Below are positions 8,652-16,011 of a stretch of 64,000 bases of DNA, one piece after another (the first letter of the stretch is position 1; each line of letters opens with the position of its first letter). This DNA is from Entomospira culicis. Its GTDB lineage: Bacteria > Spirochaetota > Spirochaetia > WRBN01. Location: positions 1,488,211 through 1,552,210 of the forward strand of contig NZ_CP118181.1 of the NCBI RefSeq assembly GCF_028748145.1, in the 5' to 3' direction. A program made the position numbers and the translations under genes. Under the pieces are notes generated by a model, which had not been told where the DNA came from, did not search any database, and saw only the letters and a program-made list of their open reading frames with translations.

Positions 8652-9902
8652 TTACTTTAAAAAATCCATCAAGCTCGGTTGCATCACCTTAGCCATACTC
8701 GCATAGCTGGCAGTCATTGCCGAGTCTAACATCTTCTGCTCAATCAGCGCACTCGCTAAATCTAGTCCACGCACCTGATCATCCCACTGAATATAGGTTA
8801 AAGAGTCCTTCGAGAGGCGATCACCCACACTCTCTAAGCGATTATGTTTAGCACCCATCTGCGCGCGGGCTAAGTTGACATTGTCCAAAGCACGATCAAT
8901 GCCACCAAGGGCGGCCCCACCAATACGATTACTATCACCGACCAAGAGCGCATCACGCAACTCAATCACCGCATCAAACATACTGCCACCACTAACGCGC
9001 GCAAAGGGGTGATAATTATTAGGAGTCGAAGCCTCTTGCCCCGAGACAATAAGCCCGAGCTCTTCTAATGTAGTGGAATTTTCGCCATCTACCAACCAAA
9101 GCTGATGTGGTTGGGTTGTCTCTAACACAAGGTTGTTCTCGACAGGATCAAGGCTTGCGCGTACCGAAATATCGGCTTGATTAATCTTGTGGATAAGCGC
9201 ATGGACACCGTCGCCTGCTTGAAGAGGAATTTCGACCCCATCAATATGAATAGAACTATCTTGTTGCACGACAAACTGTGCTACGTCGCTAGCACCCCAG
9301 ATGCGTTGATTCTCTGCCCAAAAGAGTGAATTCCCCGTAAACTGTGTAGTCATACTGGCATTGTCGGCGTAGGCGCTCTCACGGCGATCAACATTACCGG
9401 TATACATAGCACCCGTAATCATCTGCTCATCCGCGCCCACCACCGAGCCACGTACCAAGCGGAAGGCATCCACGTCGGTGCGCGTACCACTAAAGAGGGC
9501 AAGACCATCGCCACCCTTAGCATTAGCAATATTACCAAGCTCCTCGAGGTACTCATTCACCTCGATAGCCATGTAGCGTAAATCGTTTTGATCGTAGGTA
9601 CCATTAGCGCCCTGCACCGCAATTTCACGGATGCGTTGAAGGATAGATGTTGCCTCACTTACACTCGACTCGGCGATGGCTAAGCGGTTGACAGCGTTAT
9701 CGACATTCTGCTGATAGCGCTCTAGGCGAACATTTTTGCTCTGATAGCGTACCGAGTGGGCGGCATTAACTGGATTATCTCTTAGGCGTGCGATGCCTCG
9801 TTGGCTCTGGATTTGCCCGTCGATTTTATGTTTTTGCGACTCGTGTGCGCGGTTGTGGTAGTCAAAATTGCTCTGCCCCATGGAGCTTGAAACACGATAC
9901 AT
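8652..9902 (-). CDS. flgL: flagellar hook-associated protein 3 (hook-filament junction)
   Basis: FlgL forms the junction between hook-associated protein FlgK and the flagellin filament. The 416-residue protein has conserved flagellin-like terminal helices: an N-terminal segment with NVDNAVNRLAIAESSVSEA and a C-terminal segment with NLARAQMGAKHNRLESV. The middle is a variable domain. A GAGAGGG ribosome site precedes the ATG. flgK, which normally lies immediately upstream, is not there; upstream is a 208-bp gap and an unrelated lipoprotein gene. FlgL is thus the first gene of a three-gene unit with fliW and csrA. Confidence 0.92.
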   Translation of the reverse strand: MYRVSSSMGQSNFDYHNRAHESQKHKIDGQIQSQRGIARLRDNPVNAAHSVRYQSKNVRLERYQQNVDNAVNRLAIAESSVSEATSILQRIREIAVQGANGTYDQNDLRYMAIEVNEYLEELGNIANAKGGDGLALFSGTRTDVDAFRLVRGSVVGADEQMITGAMYTGNVDRRESAYADNASMTTQFTGNSLFWAENQRIWGASDVAQFVVQQDSSIHIDGVEIPLQAGDGVHALIHKINQADISVRASLDPVENNLVLETTQPHQLWLVDGENSTTLEELGLIVSGQEASTPNNYHPFARVSGGSMFDAVIELRDALLVGDSNRIGGAALGGIDRALDNVNLARAQMGAKHNRLESVGDRLSKDSLTYIQWDDQVRGLDLASALIEQKMLDSAMTASYASMAKVMQPSLMDFLK

Positions 9903-9919
9903 TTTATCCCTCTCCTTAC

Positions 9920-9946
9920 CTATCGGTGTACAAAAAGAGCATTTTG
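9920..9946 (-). promoter_or_regulatory. possible sigma-28 (FliA) promoter of flgL-fliW-csrA
   Basis: On the minus strand CAAA (9946-9943), 15 bp, ACCGATAG (9927-9920) resembles TAAA-N15-GCCGATAA with one mismatch in the first half and two in the second. The predicted start would leave a leader of about 12 bases. Further upstream a perfect GCCGATAA lies at 10049-10042 but with a poor -35 (TTAT); an 8-mer like that is expected about twice by chance in this window, so neither is proven. Confidence 0.35.
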
Positions 9947-10110
9947 GCGACTCTTTTTGGTTTTTCCATACTCTTTTGTCTAACTCTTAAGGTGGCGACA
10001 AAGGCTCTCCCTTGTAGACAAATAGGGAAACTCTCTTTCATTTATCGGCACATCACCAGCAGACATAAACTTTTTCTTCTAAGATTCTATCAAGAACTAG
10101 TATAATGAAT

Positions 10111-10647
10111 TTACTCTTTTTTGGCTAGATCACGCAAGGAAGTTTGGAAACTTTCGAGATCTTGGCCGGTGTAGAGGTTGGCGCCGTAGTGTTGATTTTC
10201 ACCGATGATGGTGAAGGTAACGCTGGTTTTTGCCTCGAGCATCAGGTTTAAAAGATTTTCGGTAAAGATGAAATGTTCTACTTGGCGCAGGTAGTAACGG
10301 TTGCGATCACGACCATCGGGGGTCTGCTGATCGGCGCGCAACGTTTGAGAGGGGGGTACTTCGTAGACACGCGTAGTATCGCCGTCGATATTGACCCACA
10401 GCTTGGTAACCATCAGGCGCTCAGGGCCAACATGTTCCGCGCGTAAGTAAATAAAGTCGCGTCCCTGATTGGCTTTACGGCGAATAATATCGAGACGAAA
10501 GTTGTCAAAGCGTTCAGGTAAACGAAACCCACGCTCCTCAATCACCTGCCCCGTTGCCGAGGTCTGTGTGCTATTGGTCGGCTTAAACATCGTATTACAA
10601 CTCGCCACTATTCCCATGATTAAGATCATAATTCCCAATTTTTTCAT
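10111..10647 (-). CDS. hypothetical lipoprotein
   Basis: A 178-residue protein with a lipoprotein signal: MKKLGIMILIMGIVASC, Cys17 being the predicted lipidation site. The mature part has mixed alpha/beta character with LPERFDNFRLDIIRRK and ends in a charged helix. No family recognised. It lies alone between the flgL unit and tRNA-Met, all on minus, with a terminator between it and the tRNA. Confidence 0.65.
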   Translation of the reverse strand: MKKLGIMILIMGIVASCNTMFKPTNSTQTSATGQVIEERGFRLPERFDNFRLDIIRRKANQGRDFIYLRAEHVGPERLMVTKLWVNIDGDTTRVYEVPPSQTLRADQQTPDGRDRNRYYLRQVEHFIFTENLLNLMLEAKTSVTFTIIGENQHYGANLYTGQDLESFQTSLRDLAKKE

Positions 10648-10702
10648 GTACGATTCTCTCTTTTTGTCATTCTGTTGCTCTTATTATCGGAGAAAAAGCG
10701 AA

Positions 10703-10735
10703 TAAAAAAATAGACTGCCAATCAGCAAGCCTATT
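10703..10735 (-). terminator. rho-independent terminator after tRNA-Met
   Basis: About 20 bases downstream of the tRNA 3' end the minus strand can form an ATAGGCT/AGTCTAT-based hairpin with one bulge, directly followed by seven T residues. Confidence 0.55.
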
Positions 10736-10755
10736 TTATTTCTTAAAAATATTAA

Positions 10756-10828
10756 TGGTGACAGAGGGATTTGAACCCCCGACCGAACGGATATGAGCCG
10801 TTTGCTCTACCGACTGAGCTATGTCACC
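10756..10828 (-). tRNA. tRNA-Met (CAT), elongator type
   Basis: A 73-nt cloverleaf: acceptor GGTGACA/TGTCACC, D-arm GCTC...GAGC, anticodon stem AACGG/CCGTT with loop CTCATAT (anticodon CAT), T-arm with TTCAAAT, discriminator A; CCA is not encoded. The G1-C72 pair and absence of three G-C pairs in the anticodon stem exclude initiator tRNA. A lysidine-modified tRNA-Ile(CAT) cannot be ruled out from sequence alone. Confidence 0.9.
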
Positions 10829-10907
10829 AAATAGAACTCCTCTATTCTACCCGAAATCTTTTTTTTTGTCAATATCTACCCAGATTTTTTTATTCGCTCC
10901 TAGGTGC

Positions 10908-10936
10908 TTGACAGAATAGCCTTTTCCCTTCACAAT
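10908..10936 (+). promoter_or_regulatory. possible sigma-70 promoter of the DEAD-box helicase gene
   Basis: TTGACA (10908-10913) with a 17-bp spacer to CACAAT (10931-10936, four of six matches). The resulting leader of about 90 nt contains a perfect 7-bp hairpin, TTGTGTT/AACACAA, at 10980-10998, which could affect translation or mRNA stability. Confidence 0.4.
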
Positions 10937-11033
10937 ATAACTATTATAGTTCCTTGGCCTCTTTTGCCAAAAACTACCCTTGTGTTCCAGCAACACAATC
11001 CAGACTTTTCCTGTGAGGTACACTTTTATTAAC

Positions 11034-12767
11034 ATGCAATTTTCACAATTTCCCCTAGATCCTCGGCTACTCAAAGGGCTTCAGGCTATCAACTACGAAA
11101 CCTGTACACCCGTTCAAGAGGCCACGCTCAAAGCCGTACTAGAGGCCAAGAAAGATGTCTACGCCCAGAGCCAAACCGGTACCGGCAAGACGGCATCCTT
11201 CCTTATCGCCACCTTTTGGCATCTCCTCAAACCAGAAAACCAAGATAAATTCGCCCTCATTCTTGTACCCACCCGCGAGCTTGTCGTTCAGATTGAGAAA
11301 GAGGCTAAAGCCATCGGACAATTTCTCTCCTTTAACATGGCCACCATCTACGGTGGAACCGCCTATGACAAACAGCTCCACAGCCTTAGACGCAATCCAC
11401 GAATCGTCGTCGCCACCCCAGGCCGCCTCCTAGACTTTGCCGACAAGCAAGCCATCAACCTTCAAAACGCCGGCGTTCTGGTCATCGACGAAGCCGATCG
11501 TCTCTTCGATATGGGCTTTCATAAAGATCTTCTAAAAATCATCAAGATGCTCCCCGCCCCACAAGATCGCCTCAACCTCCTCTTTAGCGCCACCCTCAAC
11601 AACAAGGTCGGGCAACTCGCTTGGGAGCACATGAATAACCCTGAGAGCATCGTGATTAAAGCCCAATCCCCCACCGTCGAGGGAATCGAACAGCGCCTCT
11701 TCCACGTCAGCCGTAGCGAAAAGATGATCCTCCTCTTGGCTCTCCTCAAAAAAGAGAACCCCGAAAGTGTCATCATCTTTAGTAACACCAAGGCGGGGGC
11801 GGGACAAATTGCCAAGCGCCTCAAAGCTGCCGGCTATAATTGTGCGCTCATCGAAGGCAGTATTCAGCAGAAAAAGCGTCTACAAATCATCAATAACATG
11901 AAAAATGGCAACATCAAAATCCTCGCTGCCACCGATATCGCCTCCCGTGGACTACACATCCCAGACCTCTCGCTCGTCATCAACTTCGACCTCCCCGACG
12001 ATGCCGAAAATTACATCCACCGCATCGGACGCACCGCCCGTGGCTCACAAACCACCGGTCTTGCCATCAGCTTCGCCTGTGAGCGCTTTGTCTACAACCT
12101 CGCCTCCATCGAGAAGCTCATCAAAAAGAAGATCCCCATGTCCATCATCGACAACGAGCTTCAACAATTGGTCGATCTCACCATCAAAGAGGAAGCATCG
12201 CGCCCCAAACCTGTCGGGCAAGAGTCAACCTCGCATTACGAACATCGTAGAAAAGATCATCCCAGACGCGAACCTTCTTCCTCTCCTCGCTCCAGTCGCA
12301 ATTACGGCGAAAAATCCCCCAAAAGCAACCACAAACCCACCAATACCCGCCCCAAAACCACCAAAGATCACGCGCCAGAACGCGACCACGAAGTACACCC
12401 ACCACGAGAAGCAACGCGTAAACCTCGCCCCGATCGCCCAGCCCGATCCCAGCACGATCGTAACGATCGCCCACAAACCGAACGCCCCACACGCTCGTCC
12501 CACCCACGCAATGATCGCCCCGATCGTCCCCAACGCTCTGCCCCTAGCGACCGTACCCCCCGCAATGGTCAACACGAATCGCGTGCGAAACATTCCCGAT
12601 CTCATACAACAGCCTCTCAACAGAATCGCCCACAAAGCCCCCATCAGGCTAAACCAAAAGGCGCATCCCACCCCAATCCACCCAAACCAAAGGGACAGAA
12701 GCCTCACGAAGATAAGTCTAAAGGCATCTTCAATTTTTTCAACAAAATTTTCTCCAAAGAGGATTAA
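11034..12767 (+). CDS. DEAD-box ATP-dependent RNA helicase with long basic tail
   Basis: RhlE/CsdA-like RNA unwinding enzyme, likely in ribosome assembly or mRNA turnover. From the ATG at 11034 (577 residues): Q-motif near residue 25 (CTPVQ), Walker A AQSQTGTGKT at 44-53, PTREL, TPGRLLDF, DEAD at 152-155, SAT at 185-187, TDIASRGL, and HRIGRTAR at 329-336. From about residue 390 to 565 follows a low-complexity tail rich in Arg, His, Pro, Lys and Ser, then a short amphipathic end (IFNFFNKIFSKED). The tail is far longer than the core needs and is probably a disordered RNA-binding extension. murB starts 6 bp downstream, so the two are likely co-transcribed. Confidence 0.92.
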   Translation: MQFSQFPLDPRLLKGLQAINYETCTPVQEATLKAVLEAKKDVYAQSQTGTGKTASFLIATFWHLLKPENQDKFALILVPTRELVVQIEKEAKAIGQFLSFNMATIYGGTAYDKQLHSLRRNPRIVVATPGRLLDFADKQAINLQNAGVLVIDEADRLFDMGFHKDLLKIIKMLPAPQDRLNLLFSATLNNKVGQLAWEHMNNPESIVIKAQSPTVEGIEQRLFHVSRSEKMILLLALLKKENPESVIIFSNTKAGAGQIAKRLKAAGYNCALIEGSIQQKKRLQIINNMKNGNIKILAATDIASRGLHIPDLSLVINFDLPDDAENYIHRIGRTARGSQTTGLAISFACERFVYNLASIEKLIKKKIPMSIIDNELQQLVDLTIKEEASRPKPVGQESTSHYEHRRKDHPRREPSSSPRSSRNYGEKSPKSNHKPTNTRPKTTKDHAPERDHEVHPPREATRKPRPDRPARSQHDRNDRPQTERPTRSSHPRNDRPDRPQRSAPSDRTPRNGQHESRAKHSRSHTTASQQNRPQSPHQAKPKGASHPNPPKPKGQKPHEDKSKGIFNFFNKIFSKED

Positions 12768-12773
12768 TCTAGG

Positions 12774-13727
12774 ATGTCTCTGCGCACTCACCGCCAAGCC
12801 ATCATCGAGCAAGCTCGCATCACTTCGCAAGAGTACACGCTACAAGCGCCTCTCAAGGAGCGTACTTGGTTTAAGGTGGGGGGCAAGGCCGACCTCCTCA
12901 TCCATACCCAAGAGCACACCAAAATAGCGCGGGTGATGGCACTTGCACATCAATACGCCGTGCCTCTCTTCTTTCTGGGCGACGGCTCCAATCTCGTCAT
13001 CAGTGATGAGGGCATCGAAGGCATCGTCATCGACACCCAAGCCCTTAGTGCTCATCAAACACCCACACGCCTGACAAACGATCGCATCAAAGCGCCAGCG
13101 GGTATCCTCATGGAGCAACTCGTGCTATGGAGCGTAGAACAACAACTAGAAGGGCTCACCCCCTTCTATGGCTTGCCGGGGACGTTGGGTGGCGCGCTCT
13201 TTATGAATGCGCGCTGTTATGATGCTGAAATGGCAGACATCCTTGTTGATATTACCATCCTCAATGAGCGTGGGGAGCGAGAAGTCATCCCCTTCAAACC
13301 AGAGCAGTGGGAGTATAAGGTATCACCGCTGCAACACCGCCTAGCGCTAGTGATAGAGGCGACGTTATCCCTCAAAGCCAGCACACAAAGTATCGAGGCA
13401 TTGCGACAACACGCCCAATCTTTTAAGGACGACCGTACGCAAAAAGGACACTTTGCCTATCCCTGCGGTGGCTCAACGTTTAAAAACAATCGTGCCTTTG
13501 GTAAACCCTCGGGGCAGATCATCGATGGATGTAGTCTCAAAGGCTATGCCATTGGTGGCGCGTCGGTCTCACAATTCCATGCGAATATCGTCATTAACCA
13601 AAATAATGCCAAAGCTAGCGAAATTTATCAACTAGTGGCGCACATTAAAGACGAAGTTTTGCGTCAAACTGGCCACATGCTCGAGCCAGAAGTCCTCTTT
13701 GTGGGGCGAAATTTTCCATTATTGTAA
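12774..13727 (+). CDS. murB: UDP-N-acetylmuramate dehydrogenase
   Basis: FAD/NADPH enzyme reducing UDP-GlcNAc-enolpyruvate to UDP-MurNAc in peptidoglycan precursor synthesis (cytoplasm). The 317-residue protein shows RTWFKVGGKAD, the FAD-binding GDGSNLVISD, GLPGTLGGALFMNA, the Ser-containing CGGSTFKN around residue 234, and the closing HMLEPEVLFVG. Length and pattern fit the shorter type II MurB. It follows the helicase gene by 6 bp and ends just before the sigma-factor regulatory region. Confidence 0.95.
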   Translation: MSLRTHRQAIIEQARITSQEYTLQAPLKERTWFKVGGKADLLIHTQEHTKIARVMALAHQYAVPLFFLGDGSNLVISDEGIEGIVIDTQALSAHQTPTRLTNDRIKAPAGILMEQLVLWSVEQQLEGLTPFYGLPGTLGGALFMNARCYDAEMADILVDITILNERGEREVIPFKPEQWEYKVSPLQHRLALVIEATLSLKASTQSIEALRQHAQSFKDDRTQKGHFAYPCGGSTFKNNRAFGKPSGQIIDGCSLKGYAIGGASVSQFHANIVINQNNAKASEIYQLVAHIKDEVLRQTGHMLEPEVLFVGRNFPLL

Positions 13728-13780
13728 CATTTTGTCTCACTTTTTTTCTAAAAGGATTGGGGTGTGTCATTTTGACTCAC
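13728..13780 (+). promoter_or_regulatory. repeated element upstream of the sigma-54 promoter (candidate enhancer)
   Basis: CATTTTGTCTCAC at 13728-13740 and CATTTTGACTCAC at 13768-13780 match in 12 of 13 bases and start exactly 40 bp apart, close to four helical turns. The downstream copy is also an inverted repeat, GTGTGTCA-TTT-TGACTCAC (13762-13780, seven of eight arm bases); the upstream copy is a weaker version. Relative to the predicted start at 13845 they lie at about -117 to -105 and -77 to -65, the range expected for a sigma-54 activator. The role is inferred. Confidence 0.5.
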
Positions 13781-13818
13781 TCCAAGCTCTAAGACTGTCG
13801 ACAAAAGGGTAAAATTAT

Positions 13819-13834
13819 TGGCACGATTTTTGCA
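13819..13834 (+). promoter_or_regulatory. sigma-54 (RpoN) -24/-12 promoter
   Basis: TGGCACG (13819-13825), four bases ATTT, TTGCA (13830-13834) is an exact match to the consensus TGGCACG-N4-TTGCW, with GG and GC ten bases apart as required. The predicted start is near 13845, immediately before the GGAGGG ribosome site (13846-13851) of the sigma-factor gene, so spacing to the gene is also right. Confidence 0.85.
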
Positions 13835-13859
13835 TAGATATAGCCGGAGGGTTAAACCT

Positions 13860-14729
13860 ATGGAAAAAGCTAAAAAAAATCACTACTTCAACGATGAAGA
13901 CGAAAATGCCTTGTCTCTCTATCTTAGAGAAATCAACACGATTGAGTTGCTATCTCGTGAAGAGGAAGATTCCCTCGCGAGAAGAGCGCGCGCCGGCGAT
14001 GAAGATGCGAAAAATCGCCTGCTTCAAGCCAACTTGCGCTTTGTCGTAAATGTTGCGAAAAAATTCCAAAACCAAGGCTTGCCTCTTGCCGATCTTATCA
14101 GTGAGGGTAATATCGGCATGATTCACGCCATCGAGCGCTTCAACCCAGACCAAGGTTTTCACTTTATCTCTTACGCCGTCTGGTGGATTCGTCAGGCCAT
14201 CATGAAAGCCTTAGGGGAGAAGTCTCGCTCCATTCGTCTACCCCAAAATCGCGCCAATGAGTTGGTTCAAATCGAAAAAGCGCGCAAAATTTTCCTAGCT
14301 ACCAACAACAAAGAACCCACCGCCGAAAATATCGCCGATCTTGTTGGGCTAGAGCCTGCACTCATCCAATCTCTCCTCAACACTTCTCGTGGCGTAGCCA
14401 GTTTAGACTCACCGGCCAGTAGCGAAACGGAAAGCAACTCTACCCTCGGCGAATTCATCACTGATAGTCGCTACACCAGCCCAGAAAGCGAATTAGAACA
14501 AAGTGAGTTGCACCAACAGATTAACAAACTCCTTGCCACCCTTCCAGCCAAGGAAGCGAAGGTTTTGGAGATGCGTTTCGGCTTAAATAATCATCGCGCG
14601 CAGAGCCTTAAAGAGGTTGGTGAATACTTCAACTTAACCAAAGAGCGCATTCGCCAAATCGAGAAAAAAGCACTCCAGCGCCTTGCCAAGCCCGCCAACA
14701 AAGCTGACCTAGCTATCTTTGTTGCATAA
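13860..14729 (+). CDS. alternative sigma-70 family factor, RpoS-like
   Basis: Directs RNA polymerase to a subset of promoters. The 289-residue protein from ATG 13860 (GGAGGG 9 bases upstream) lacks region 1.1 but has region 1.2 (SLYLREIN), region 2 (LLQANLRFVVNVAKKF, DLISEGNIGMIHAIERF, FISYAVWWIRQAI), region 3, and region 4 with LEMRFGL and the helix-turn-helix ending TKERIRQIEKKALQRL. Size and layout are those of group 2 factors such as RpoS; Borrelia RpoS is similarly short. Its sigma-54 promoter is the main argument that it is an alternative rather than the housekeeping factor. A strong terminator follows, so it is a single-gene unit. Confidence 0.85.
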   Translation: MEKAKKNHYFNDEDENALSLYLREINTIELLSREEEDSLARRARAGDEDAKNRLLQANLRFVVNVAKKFQNQGLPLADLISEGNIGMIHAIERFNPDQGFHFISYAVWWIRQAIMKALGEKSRSIRLPQNRANELVQIEKARKIFLATNNKEPTAENIADLVGLEPALIQSLLNTSRGVASLDSPASSETESNSTLGEFITDSRYTSPESELEQSELHQQINKLLATLPAKEAKVLEMRFGLNNHRAQSLKEVGEYFNLTKERIRQIEKKALQRLAKPANKADLAIFVA

Positions 14730-14755
14730 ACAAACAATAGAAACCTTCAATCTAA

Positions 14756-14801
14756 AGAGAGGAATCCTCAACTTGCCCAGCGGATTCCTCTCTTCTTTTT
14801 T
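14756..14801 (+). terminator. rho-independent terminator of the sigma-factor gene
   Basis: Perfect 12-bp stem AGAGAGGAATCC (14756-14767) with GGATTCCTCTCT (14782-14793), 14-nt loop, followed by TCTTTTTTTT. It sits between the convergent sigma and dnaJ genes; the minus strand side lacks a T-run, so it serves mainly the + strand. Confidence 0.9.
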
Positions 14802-14803
14802 TG

Positions 14804-15892
14804 CTATTTTAAATCTTTTAGACGCACCGGTCGAGGCTCTTTTTCCACCTTAAGCTCACGCTCAAGCTCCTTTAAGAGATCCTTCGCCTTACCAGAGATC
14901 TTCTCAGGAATCGACACCTGAAGCTTCACATAAAGATCGCCCTTTTTACTACTATTGAGCATCGGCAAGCCCTGATCGCGGATACGTAAATCATCTCCAT
15001 GTTGACTACCCGCCTTAATCTTGAGCTTAACACGAGAACCCGTAATTGTATGGATAATAATCTCATCACCCAGCATCAACTGCACAGGAGAAATCGGAAT
15101 AACACACCACAAATCAGCCCCATCGCGCTCAAAATGCTCATGGGGGCGCACCCGAATATAGACATACAAATCGCCACGCTGGCTACTACCACTTACCGCA
15201 TCGCCACGTCCGGACACGCGCAAGCGTTGCCCATCTTCAATCCCCGAAGGAATGGTAAGCGCAATCTCCTCACGGTTAGCCTTAACTCCCTTGCCACTAC
15301 ACTTCGCACAAGGTTGTTCAATAATCTGACCACTACCGTTACAGGTAGCACAGGTGCTAGGAATACTGAAAAACCCCGCCGAACGCACCACCTGCCCCGT
15401 ACCATGACAGGTATGACAGGTCTTTTTCGATGATCCAGCCTTAGCACCCGAACCAGAACATGCGTCGCAAAAAATCTGATTATTGATAACGATATTTTGC
15501 TTACTGCCACTCACCACATCAGCGAGATTTATCGTTAAGTCATAGCGTAAATCTCTACCCTGCGCCGGATTACCACGACGAGAAGAAGATCCTCCACCAA
15601 AAAATGAACTAAAAATATCACCAAAGTCGCCACGAAAGGCATTAGGGTCAAACCCACCGCCTGCATTATTGACCGCATCAAAACCGTAACGATCATAAGC
15701 TTCACGCTTTTGGCTATCAGAGAGAACCTCATAAGCCTCGGTTGCTTCTTTGAATTTAGCTTCTGCCTCAGCATTATCGGGATTACGATCGGGGTGATAC
15801 TTTATCGCCAATTTACGATAGGCTTTCTTAATCTCTTCGGCGCTTGCACTCTTAGGCGTCTCTAATACTTCATAATAGTCACGTTTTGCCAT
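14804..15892 (-). CDS. dnaJ: chaperone protein DnaJ
   Basis: Hsp40 co-chaperone that stimulates DnaK ATPase and binds unfolded proteins. The 362-residue protein has the J domain with YHPDRNPDN, a Gly/Phe-rich linker (about 75-115), four zinc-binding repeats ([32 protein letters not shown]) and the C-terminal substrate domains. dnaK and grpE are not adjacent and no CIRCE element is visible upstream, so heat-shock control by HrcA is not indicated at this locus. Confidence 0.97.
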   Translation of the reverse strand: MAKRDYYEVLETPKSASAEEIKKAYRKLAIKYHPDRNPDNAEAEAKFKEATEAYEVLSDSQKREAYDRYGFDAVNNAGGGFDPNAFRGDFGDIFSSFFGGGSSSRRGNPAQGRDLRYDLTINLADVVSGSKQNIVINNQIFCDACSGSGAKAGSSKKTCHTCHGTGQVVRSAGFFSIPSTCATCNGSGQIIEQPCAKCSGKGVKANREEIALTIPSGIEDGQRLRVSGRGDAVSGSSQRGDLYVYIRVRPHEHFERDGADLWCVIPISPVQLMLGDEIIIHTITGSRVKLKIKAGSQHGDDLRIRDQGLPMLNSSKKGDLYVKLQVSIPEKISGKAKDLLKELERELKVEKEPRPVRLKDLK

Positions 15893-15942
15893 AAATGTCT
15901 CTTGTTTCTCACTTCCTTCTCAAATTTGTTCTATTATTCCTA

Positions 15943-15971
15943 AGTATATACAATTTTTACTCTATCGTCAG
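15943..15971 (-). promoter_or_regulatory. probable sigma-70 promoter of dnaJ
   Basis: CTGACG (15971-15966), 17-bp spacer, TATACT (15948-15943) on the minus strand, about 50 bp before the dnaJ start codon. Confidence 0.45.
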
Positions 15972-16011
15972 CTATTTTTATATGTAAAATTCGATGAAAA
16001 AATAATATAAA

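Noticed and set aside
10042-10074. Perfect sigma-28 -10 sequence GCCGATAA upstream of flgL
   Set aside because: The -35 half at the right distance is TTAT instead of TAAA, and an 8-mer is expected about twice in this window by chance; kept only as an alternative.
11905-12927. 340-codon plus frame overlapping the helicase tail and murB start
   Set aside because: Off-frame shadow created by the biased C-rich composition; the helicase and murB frames are clearly the coding ones.
15893-16011. CIRCE heat-shock operator before dnaJ
   Set aside because: No TTAGCACTC-N9-GAGTGCTAA sequence is present in the gap.
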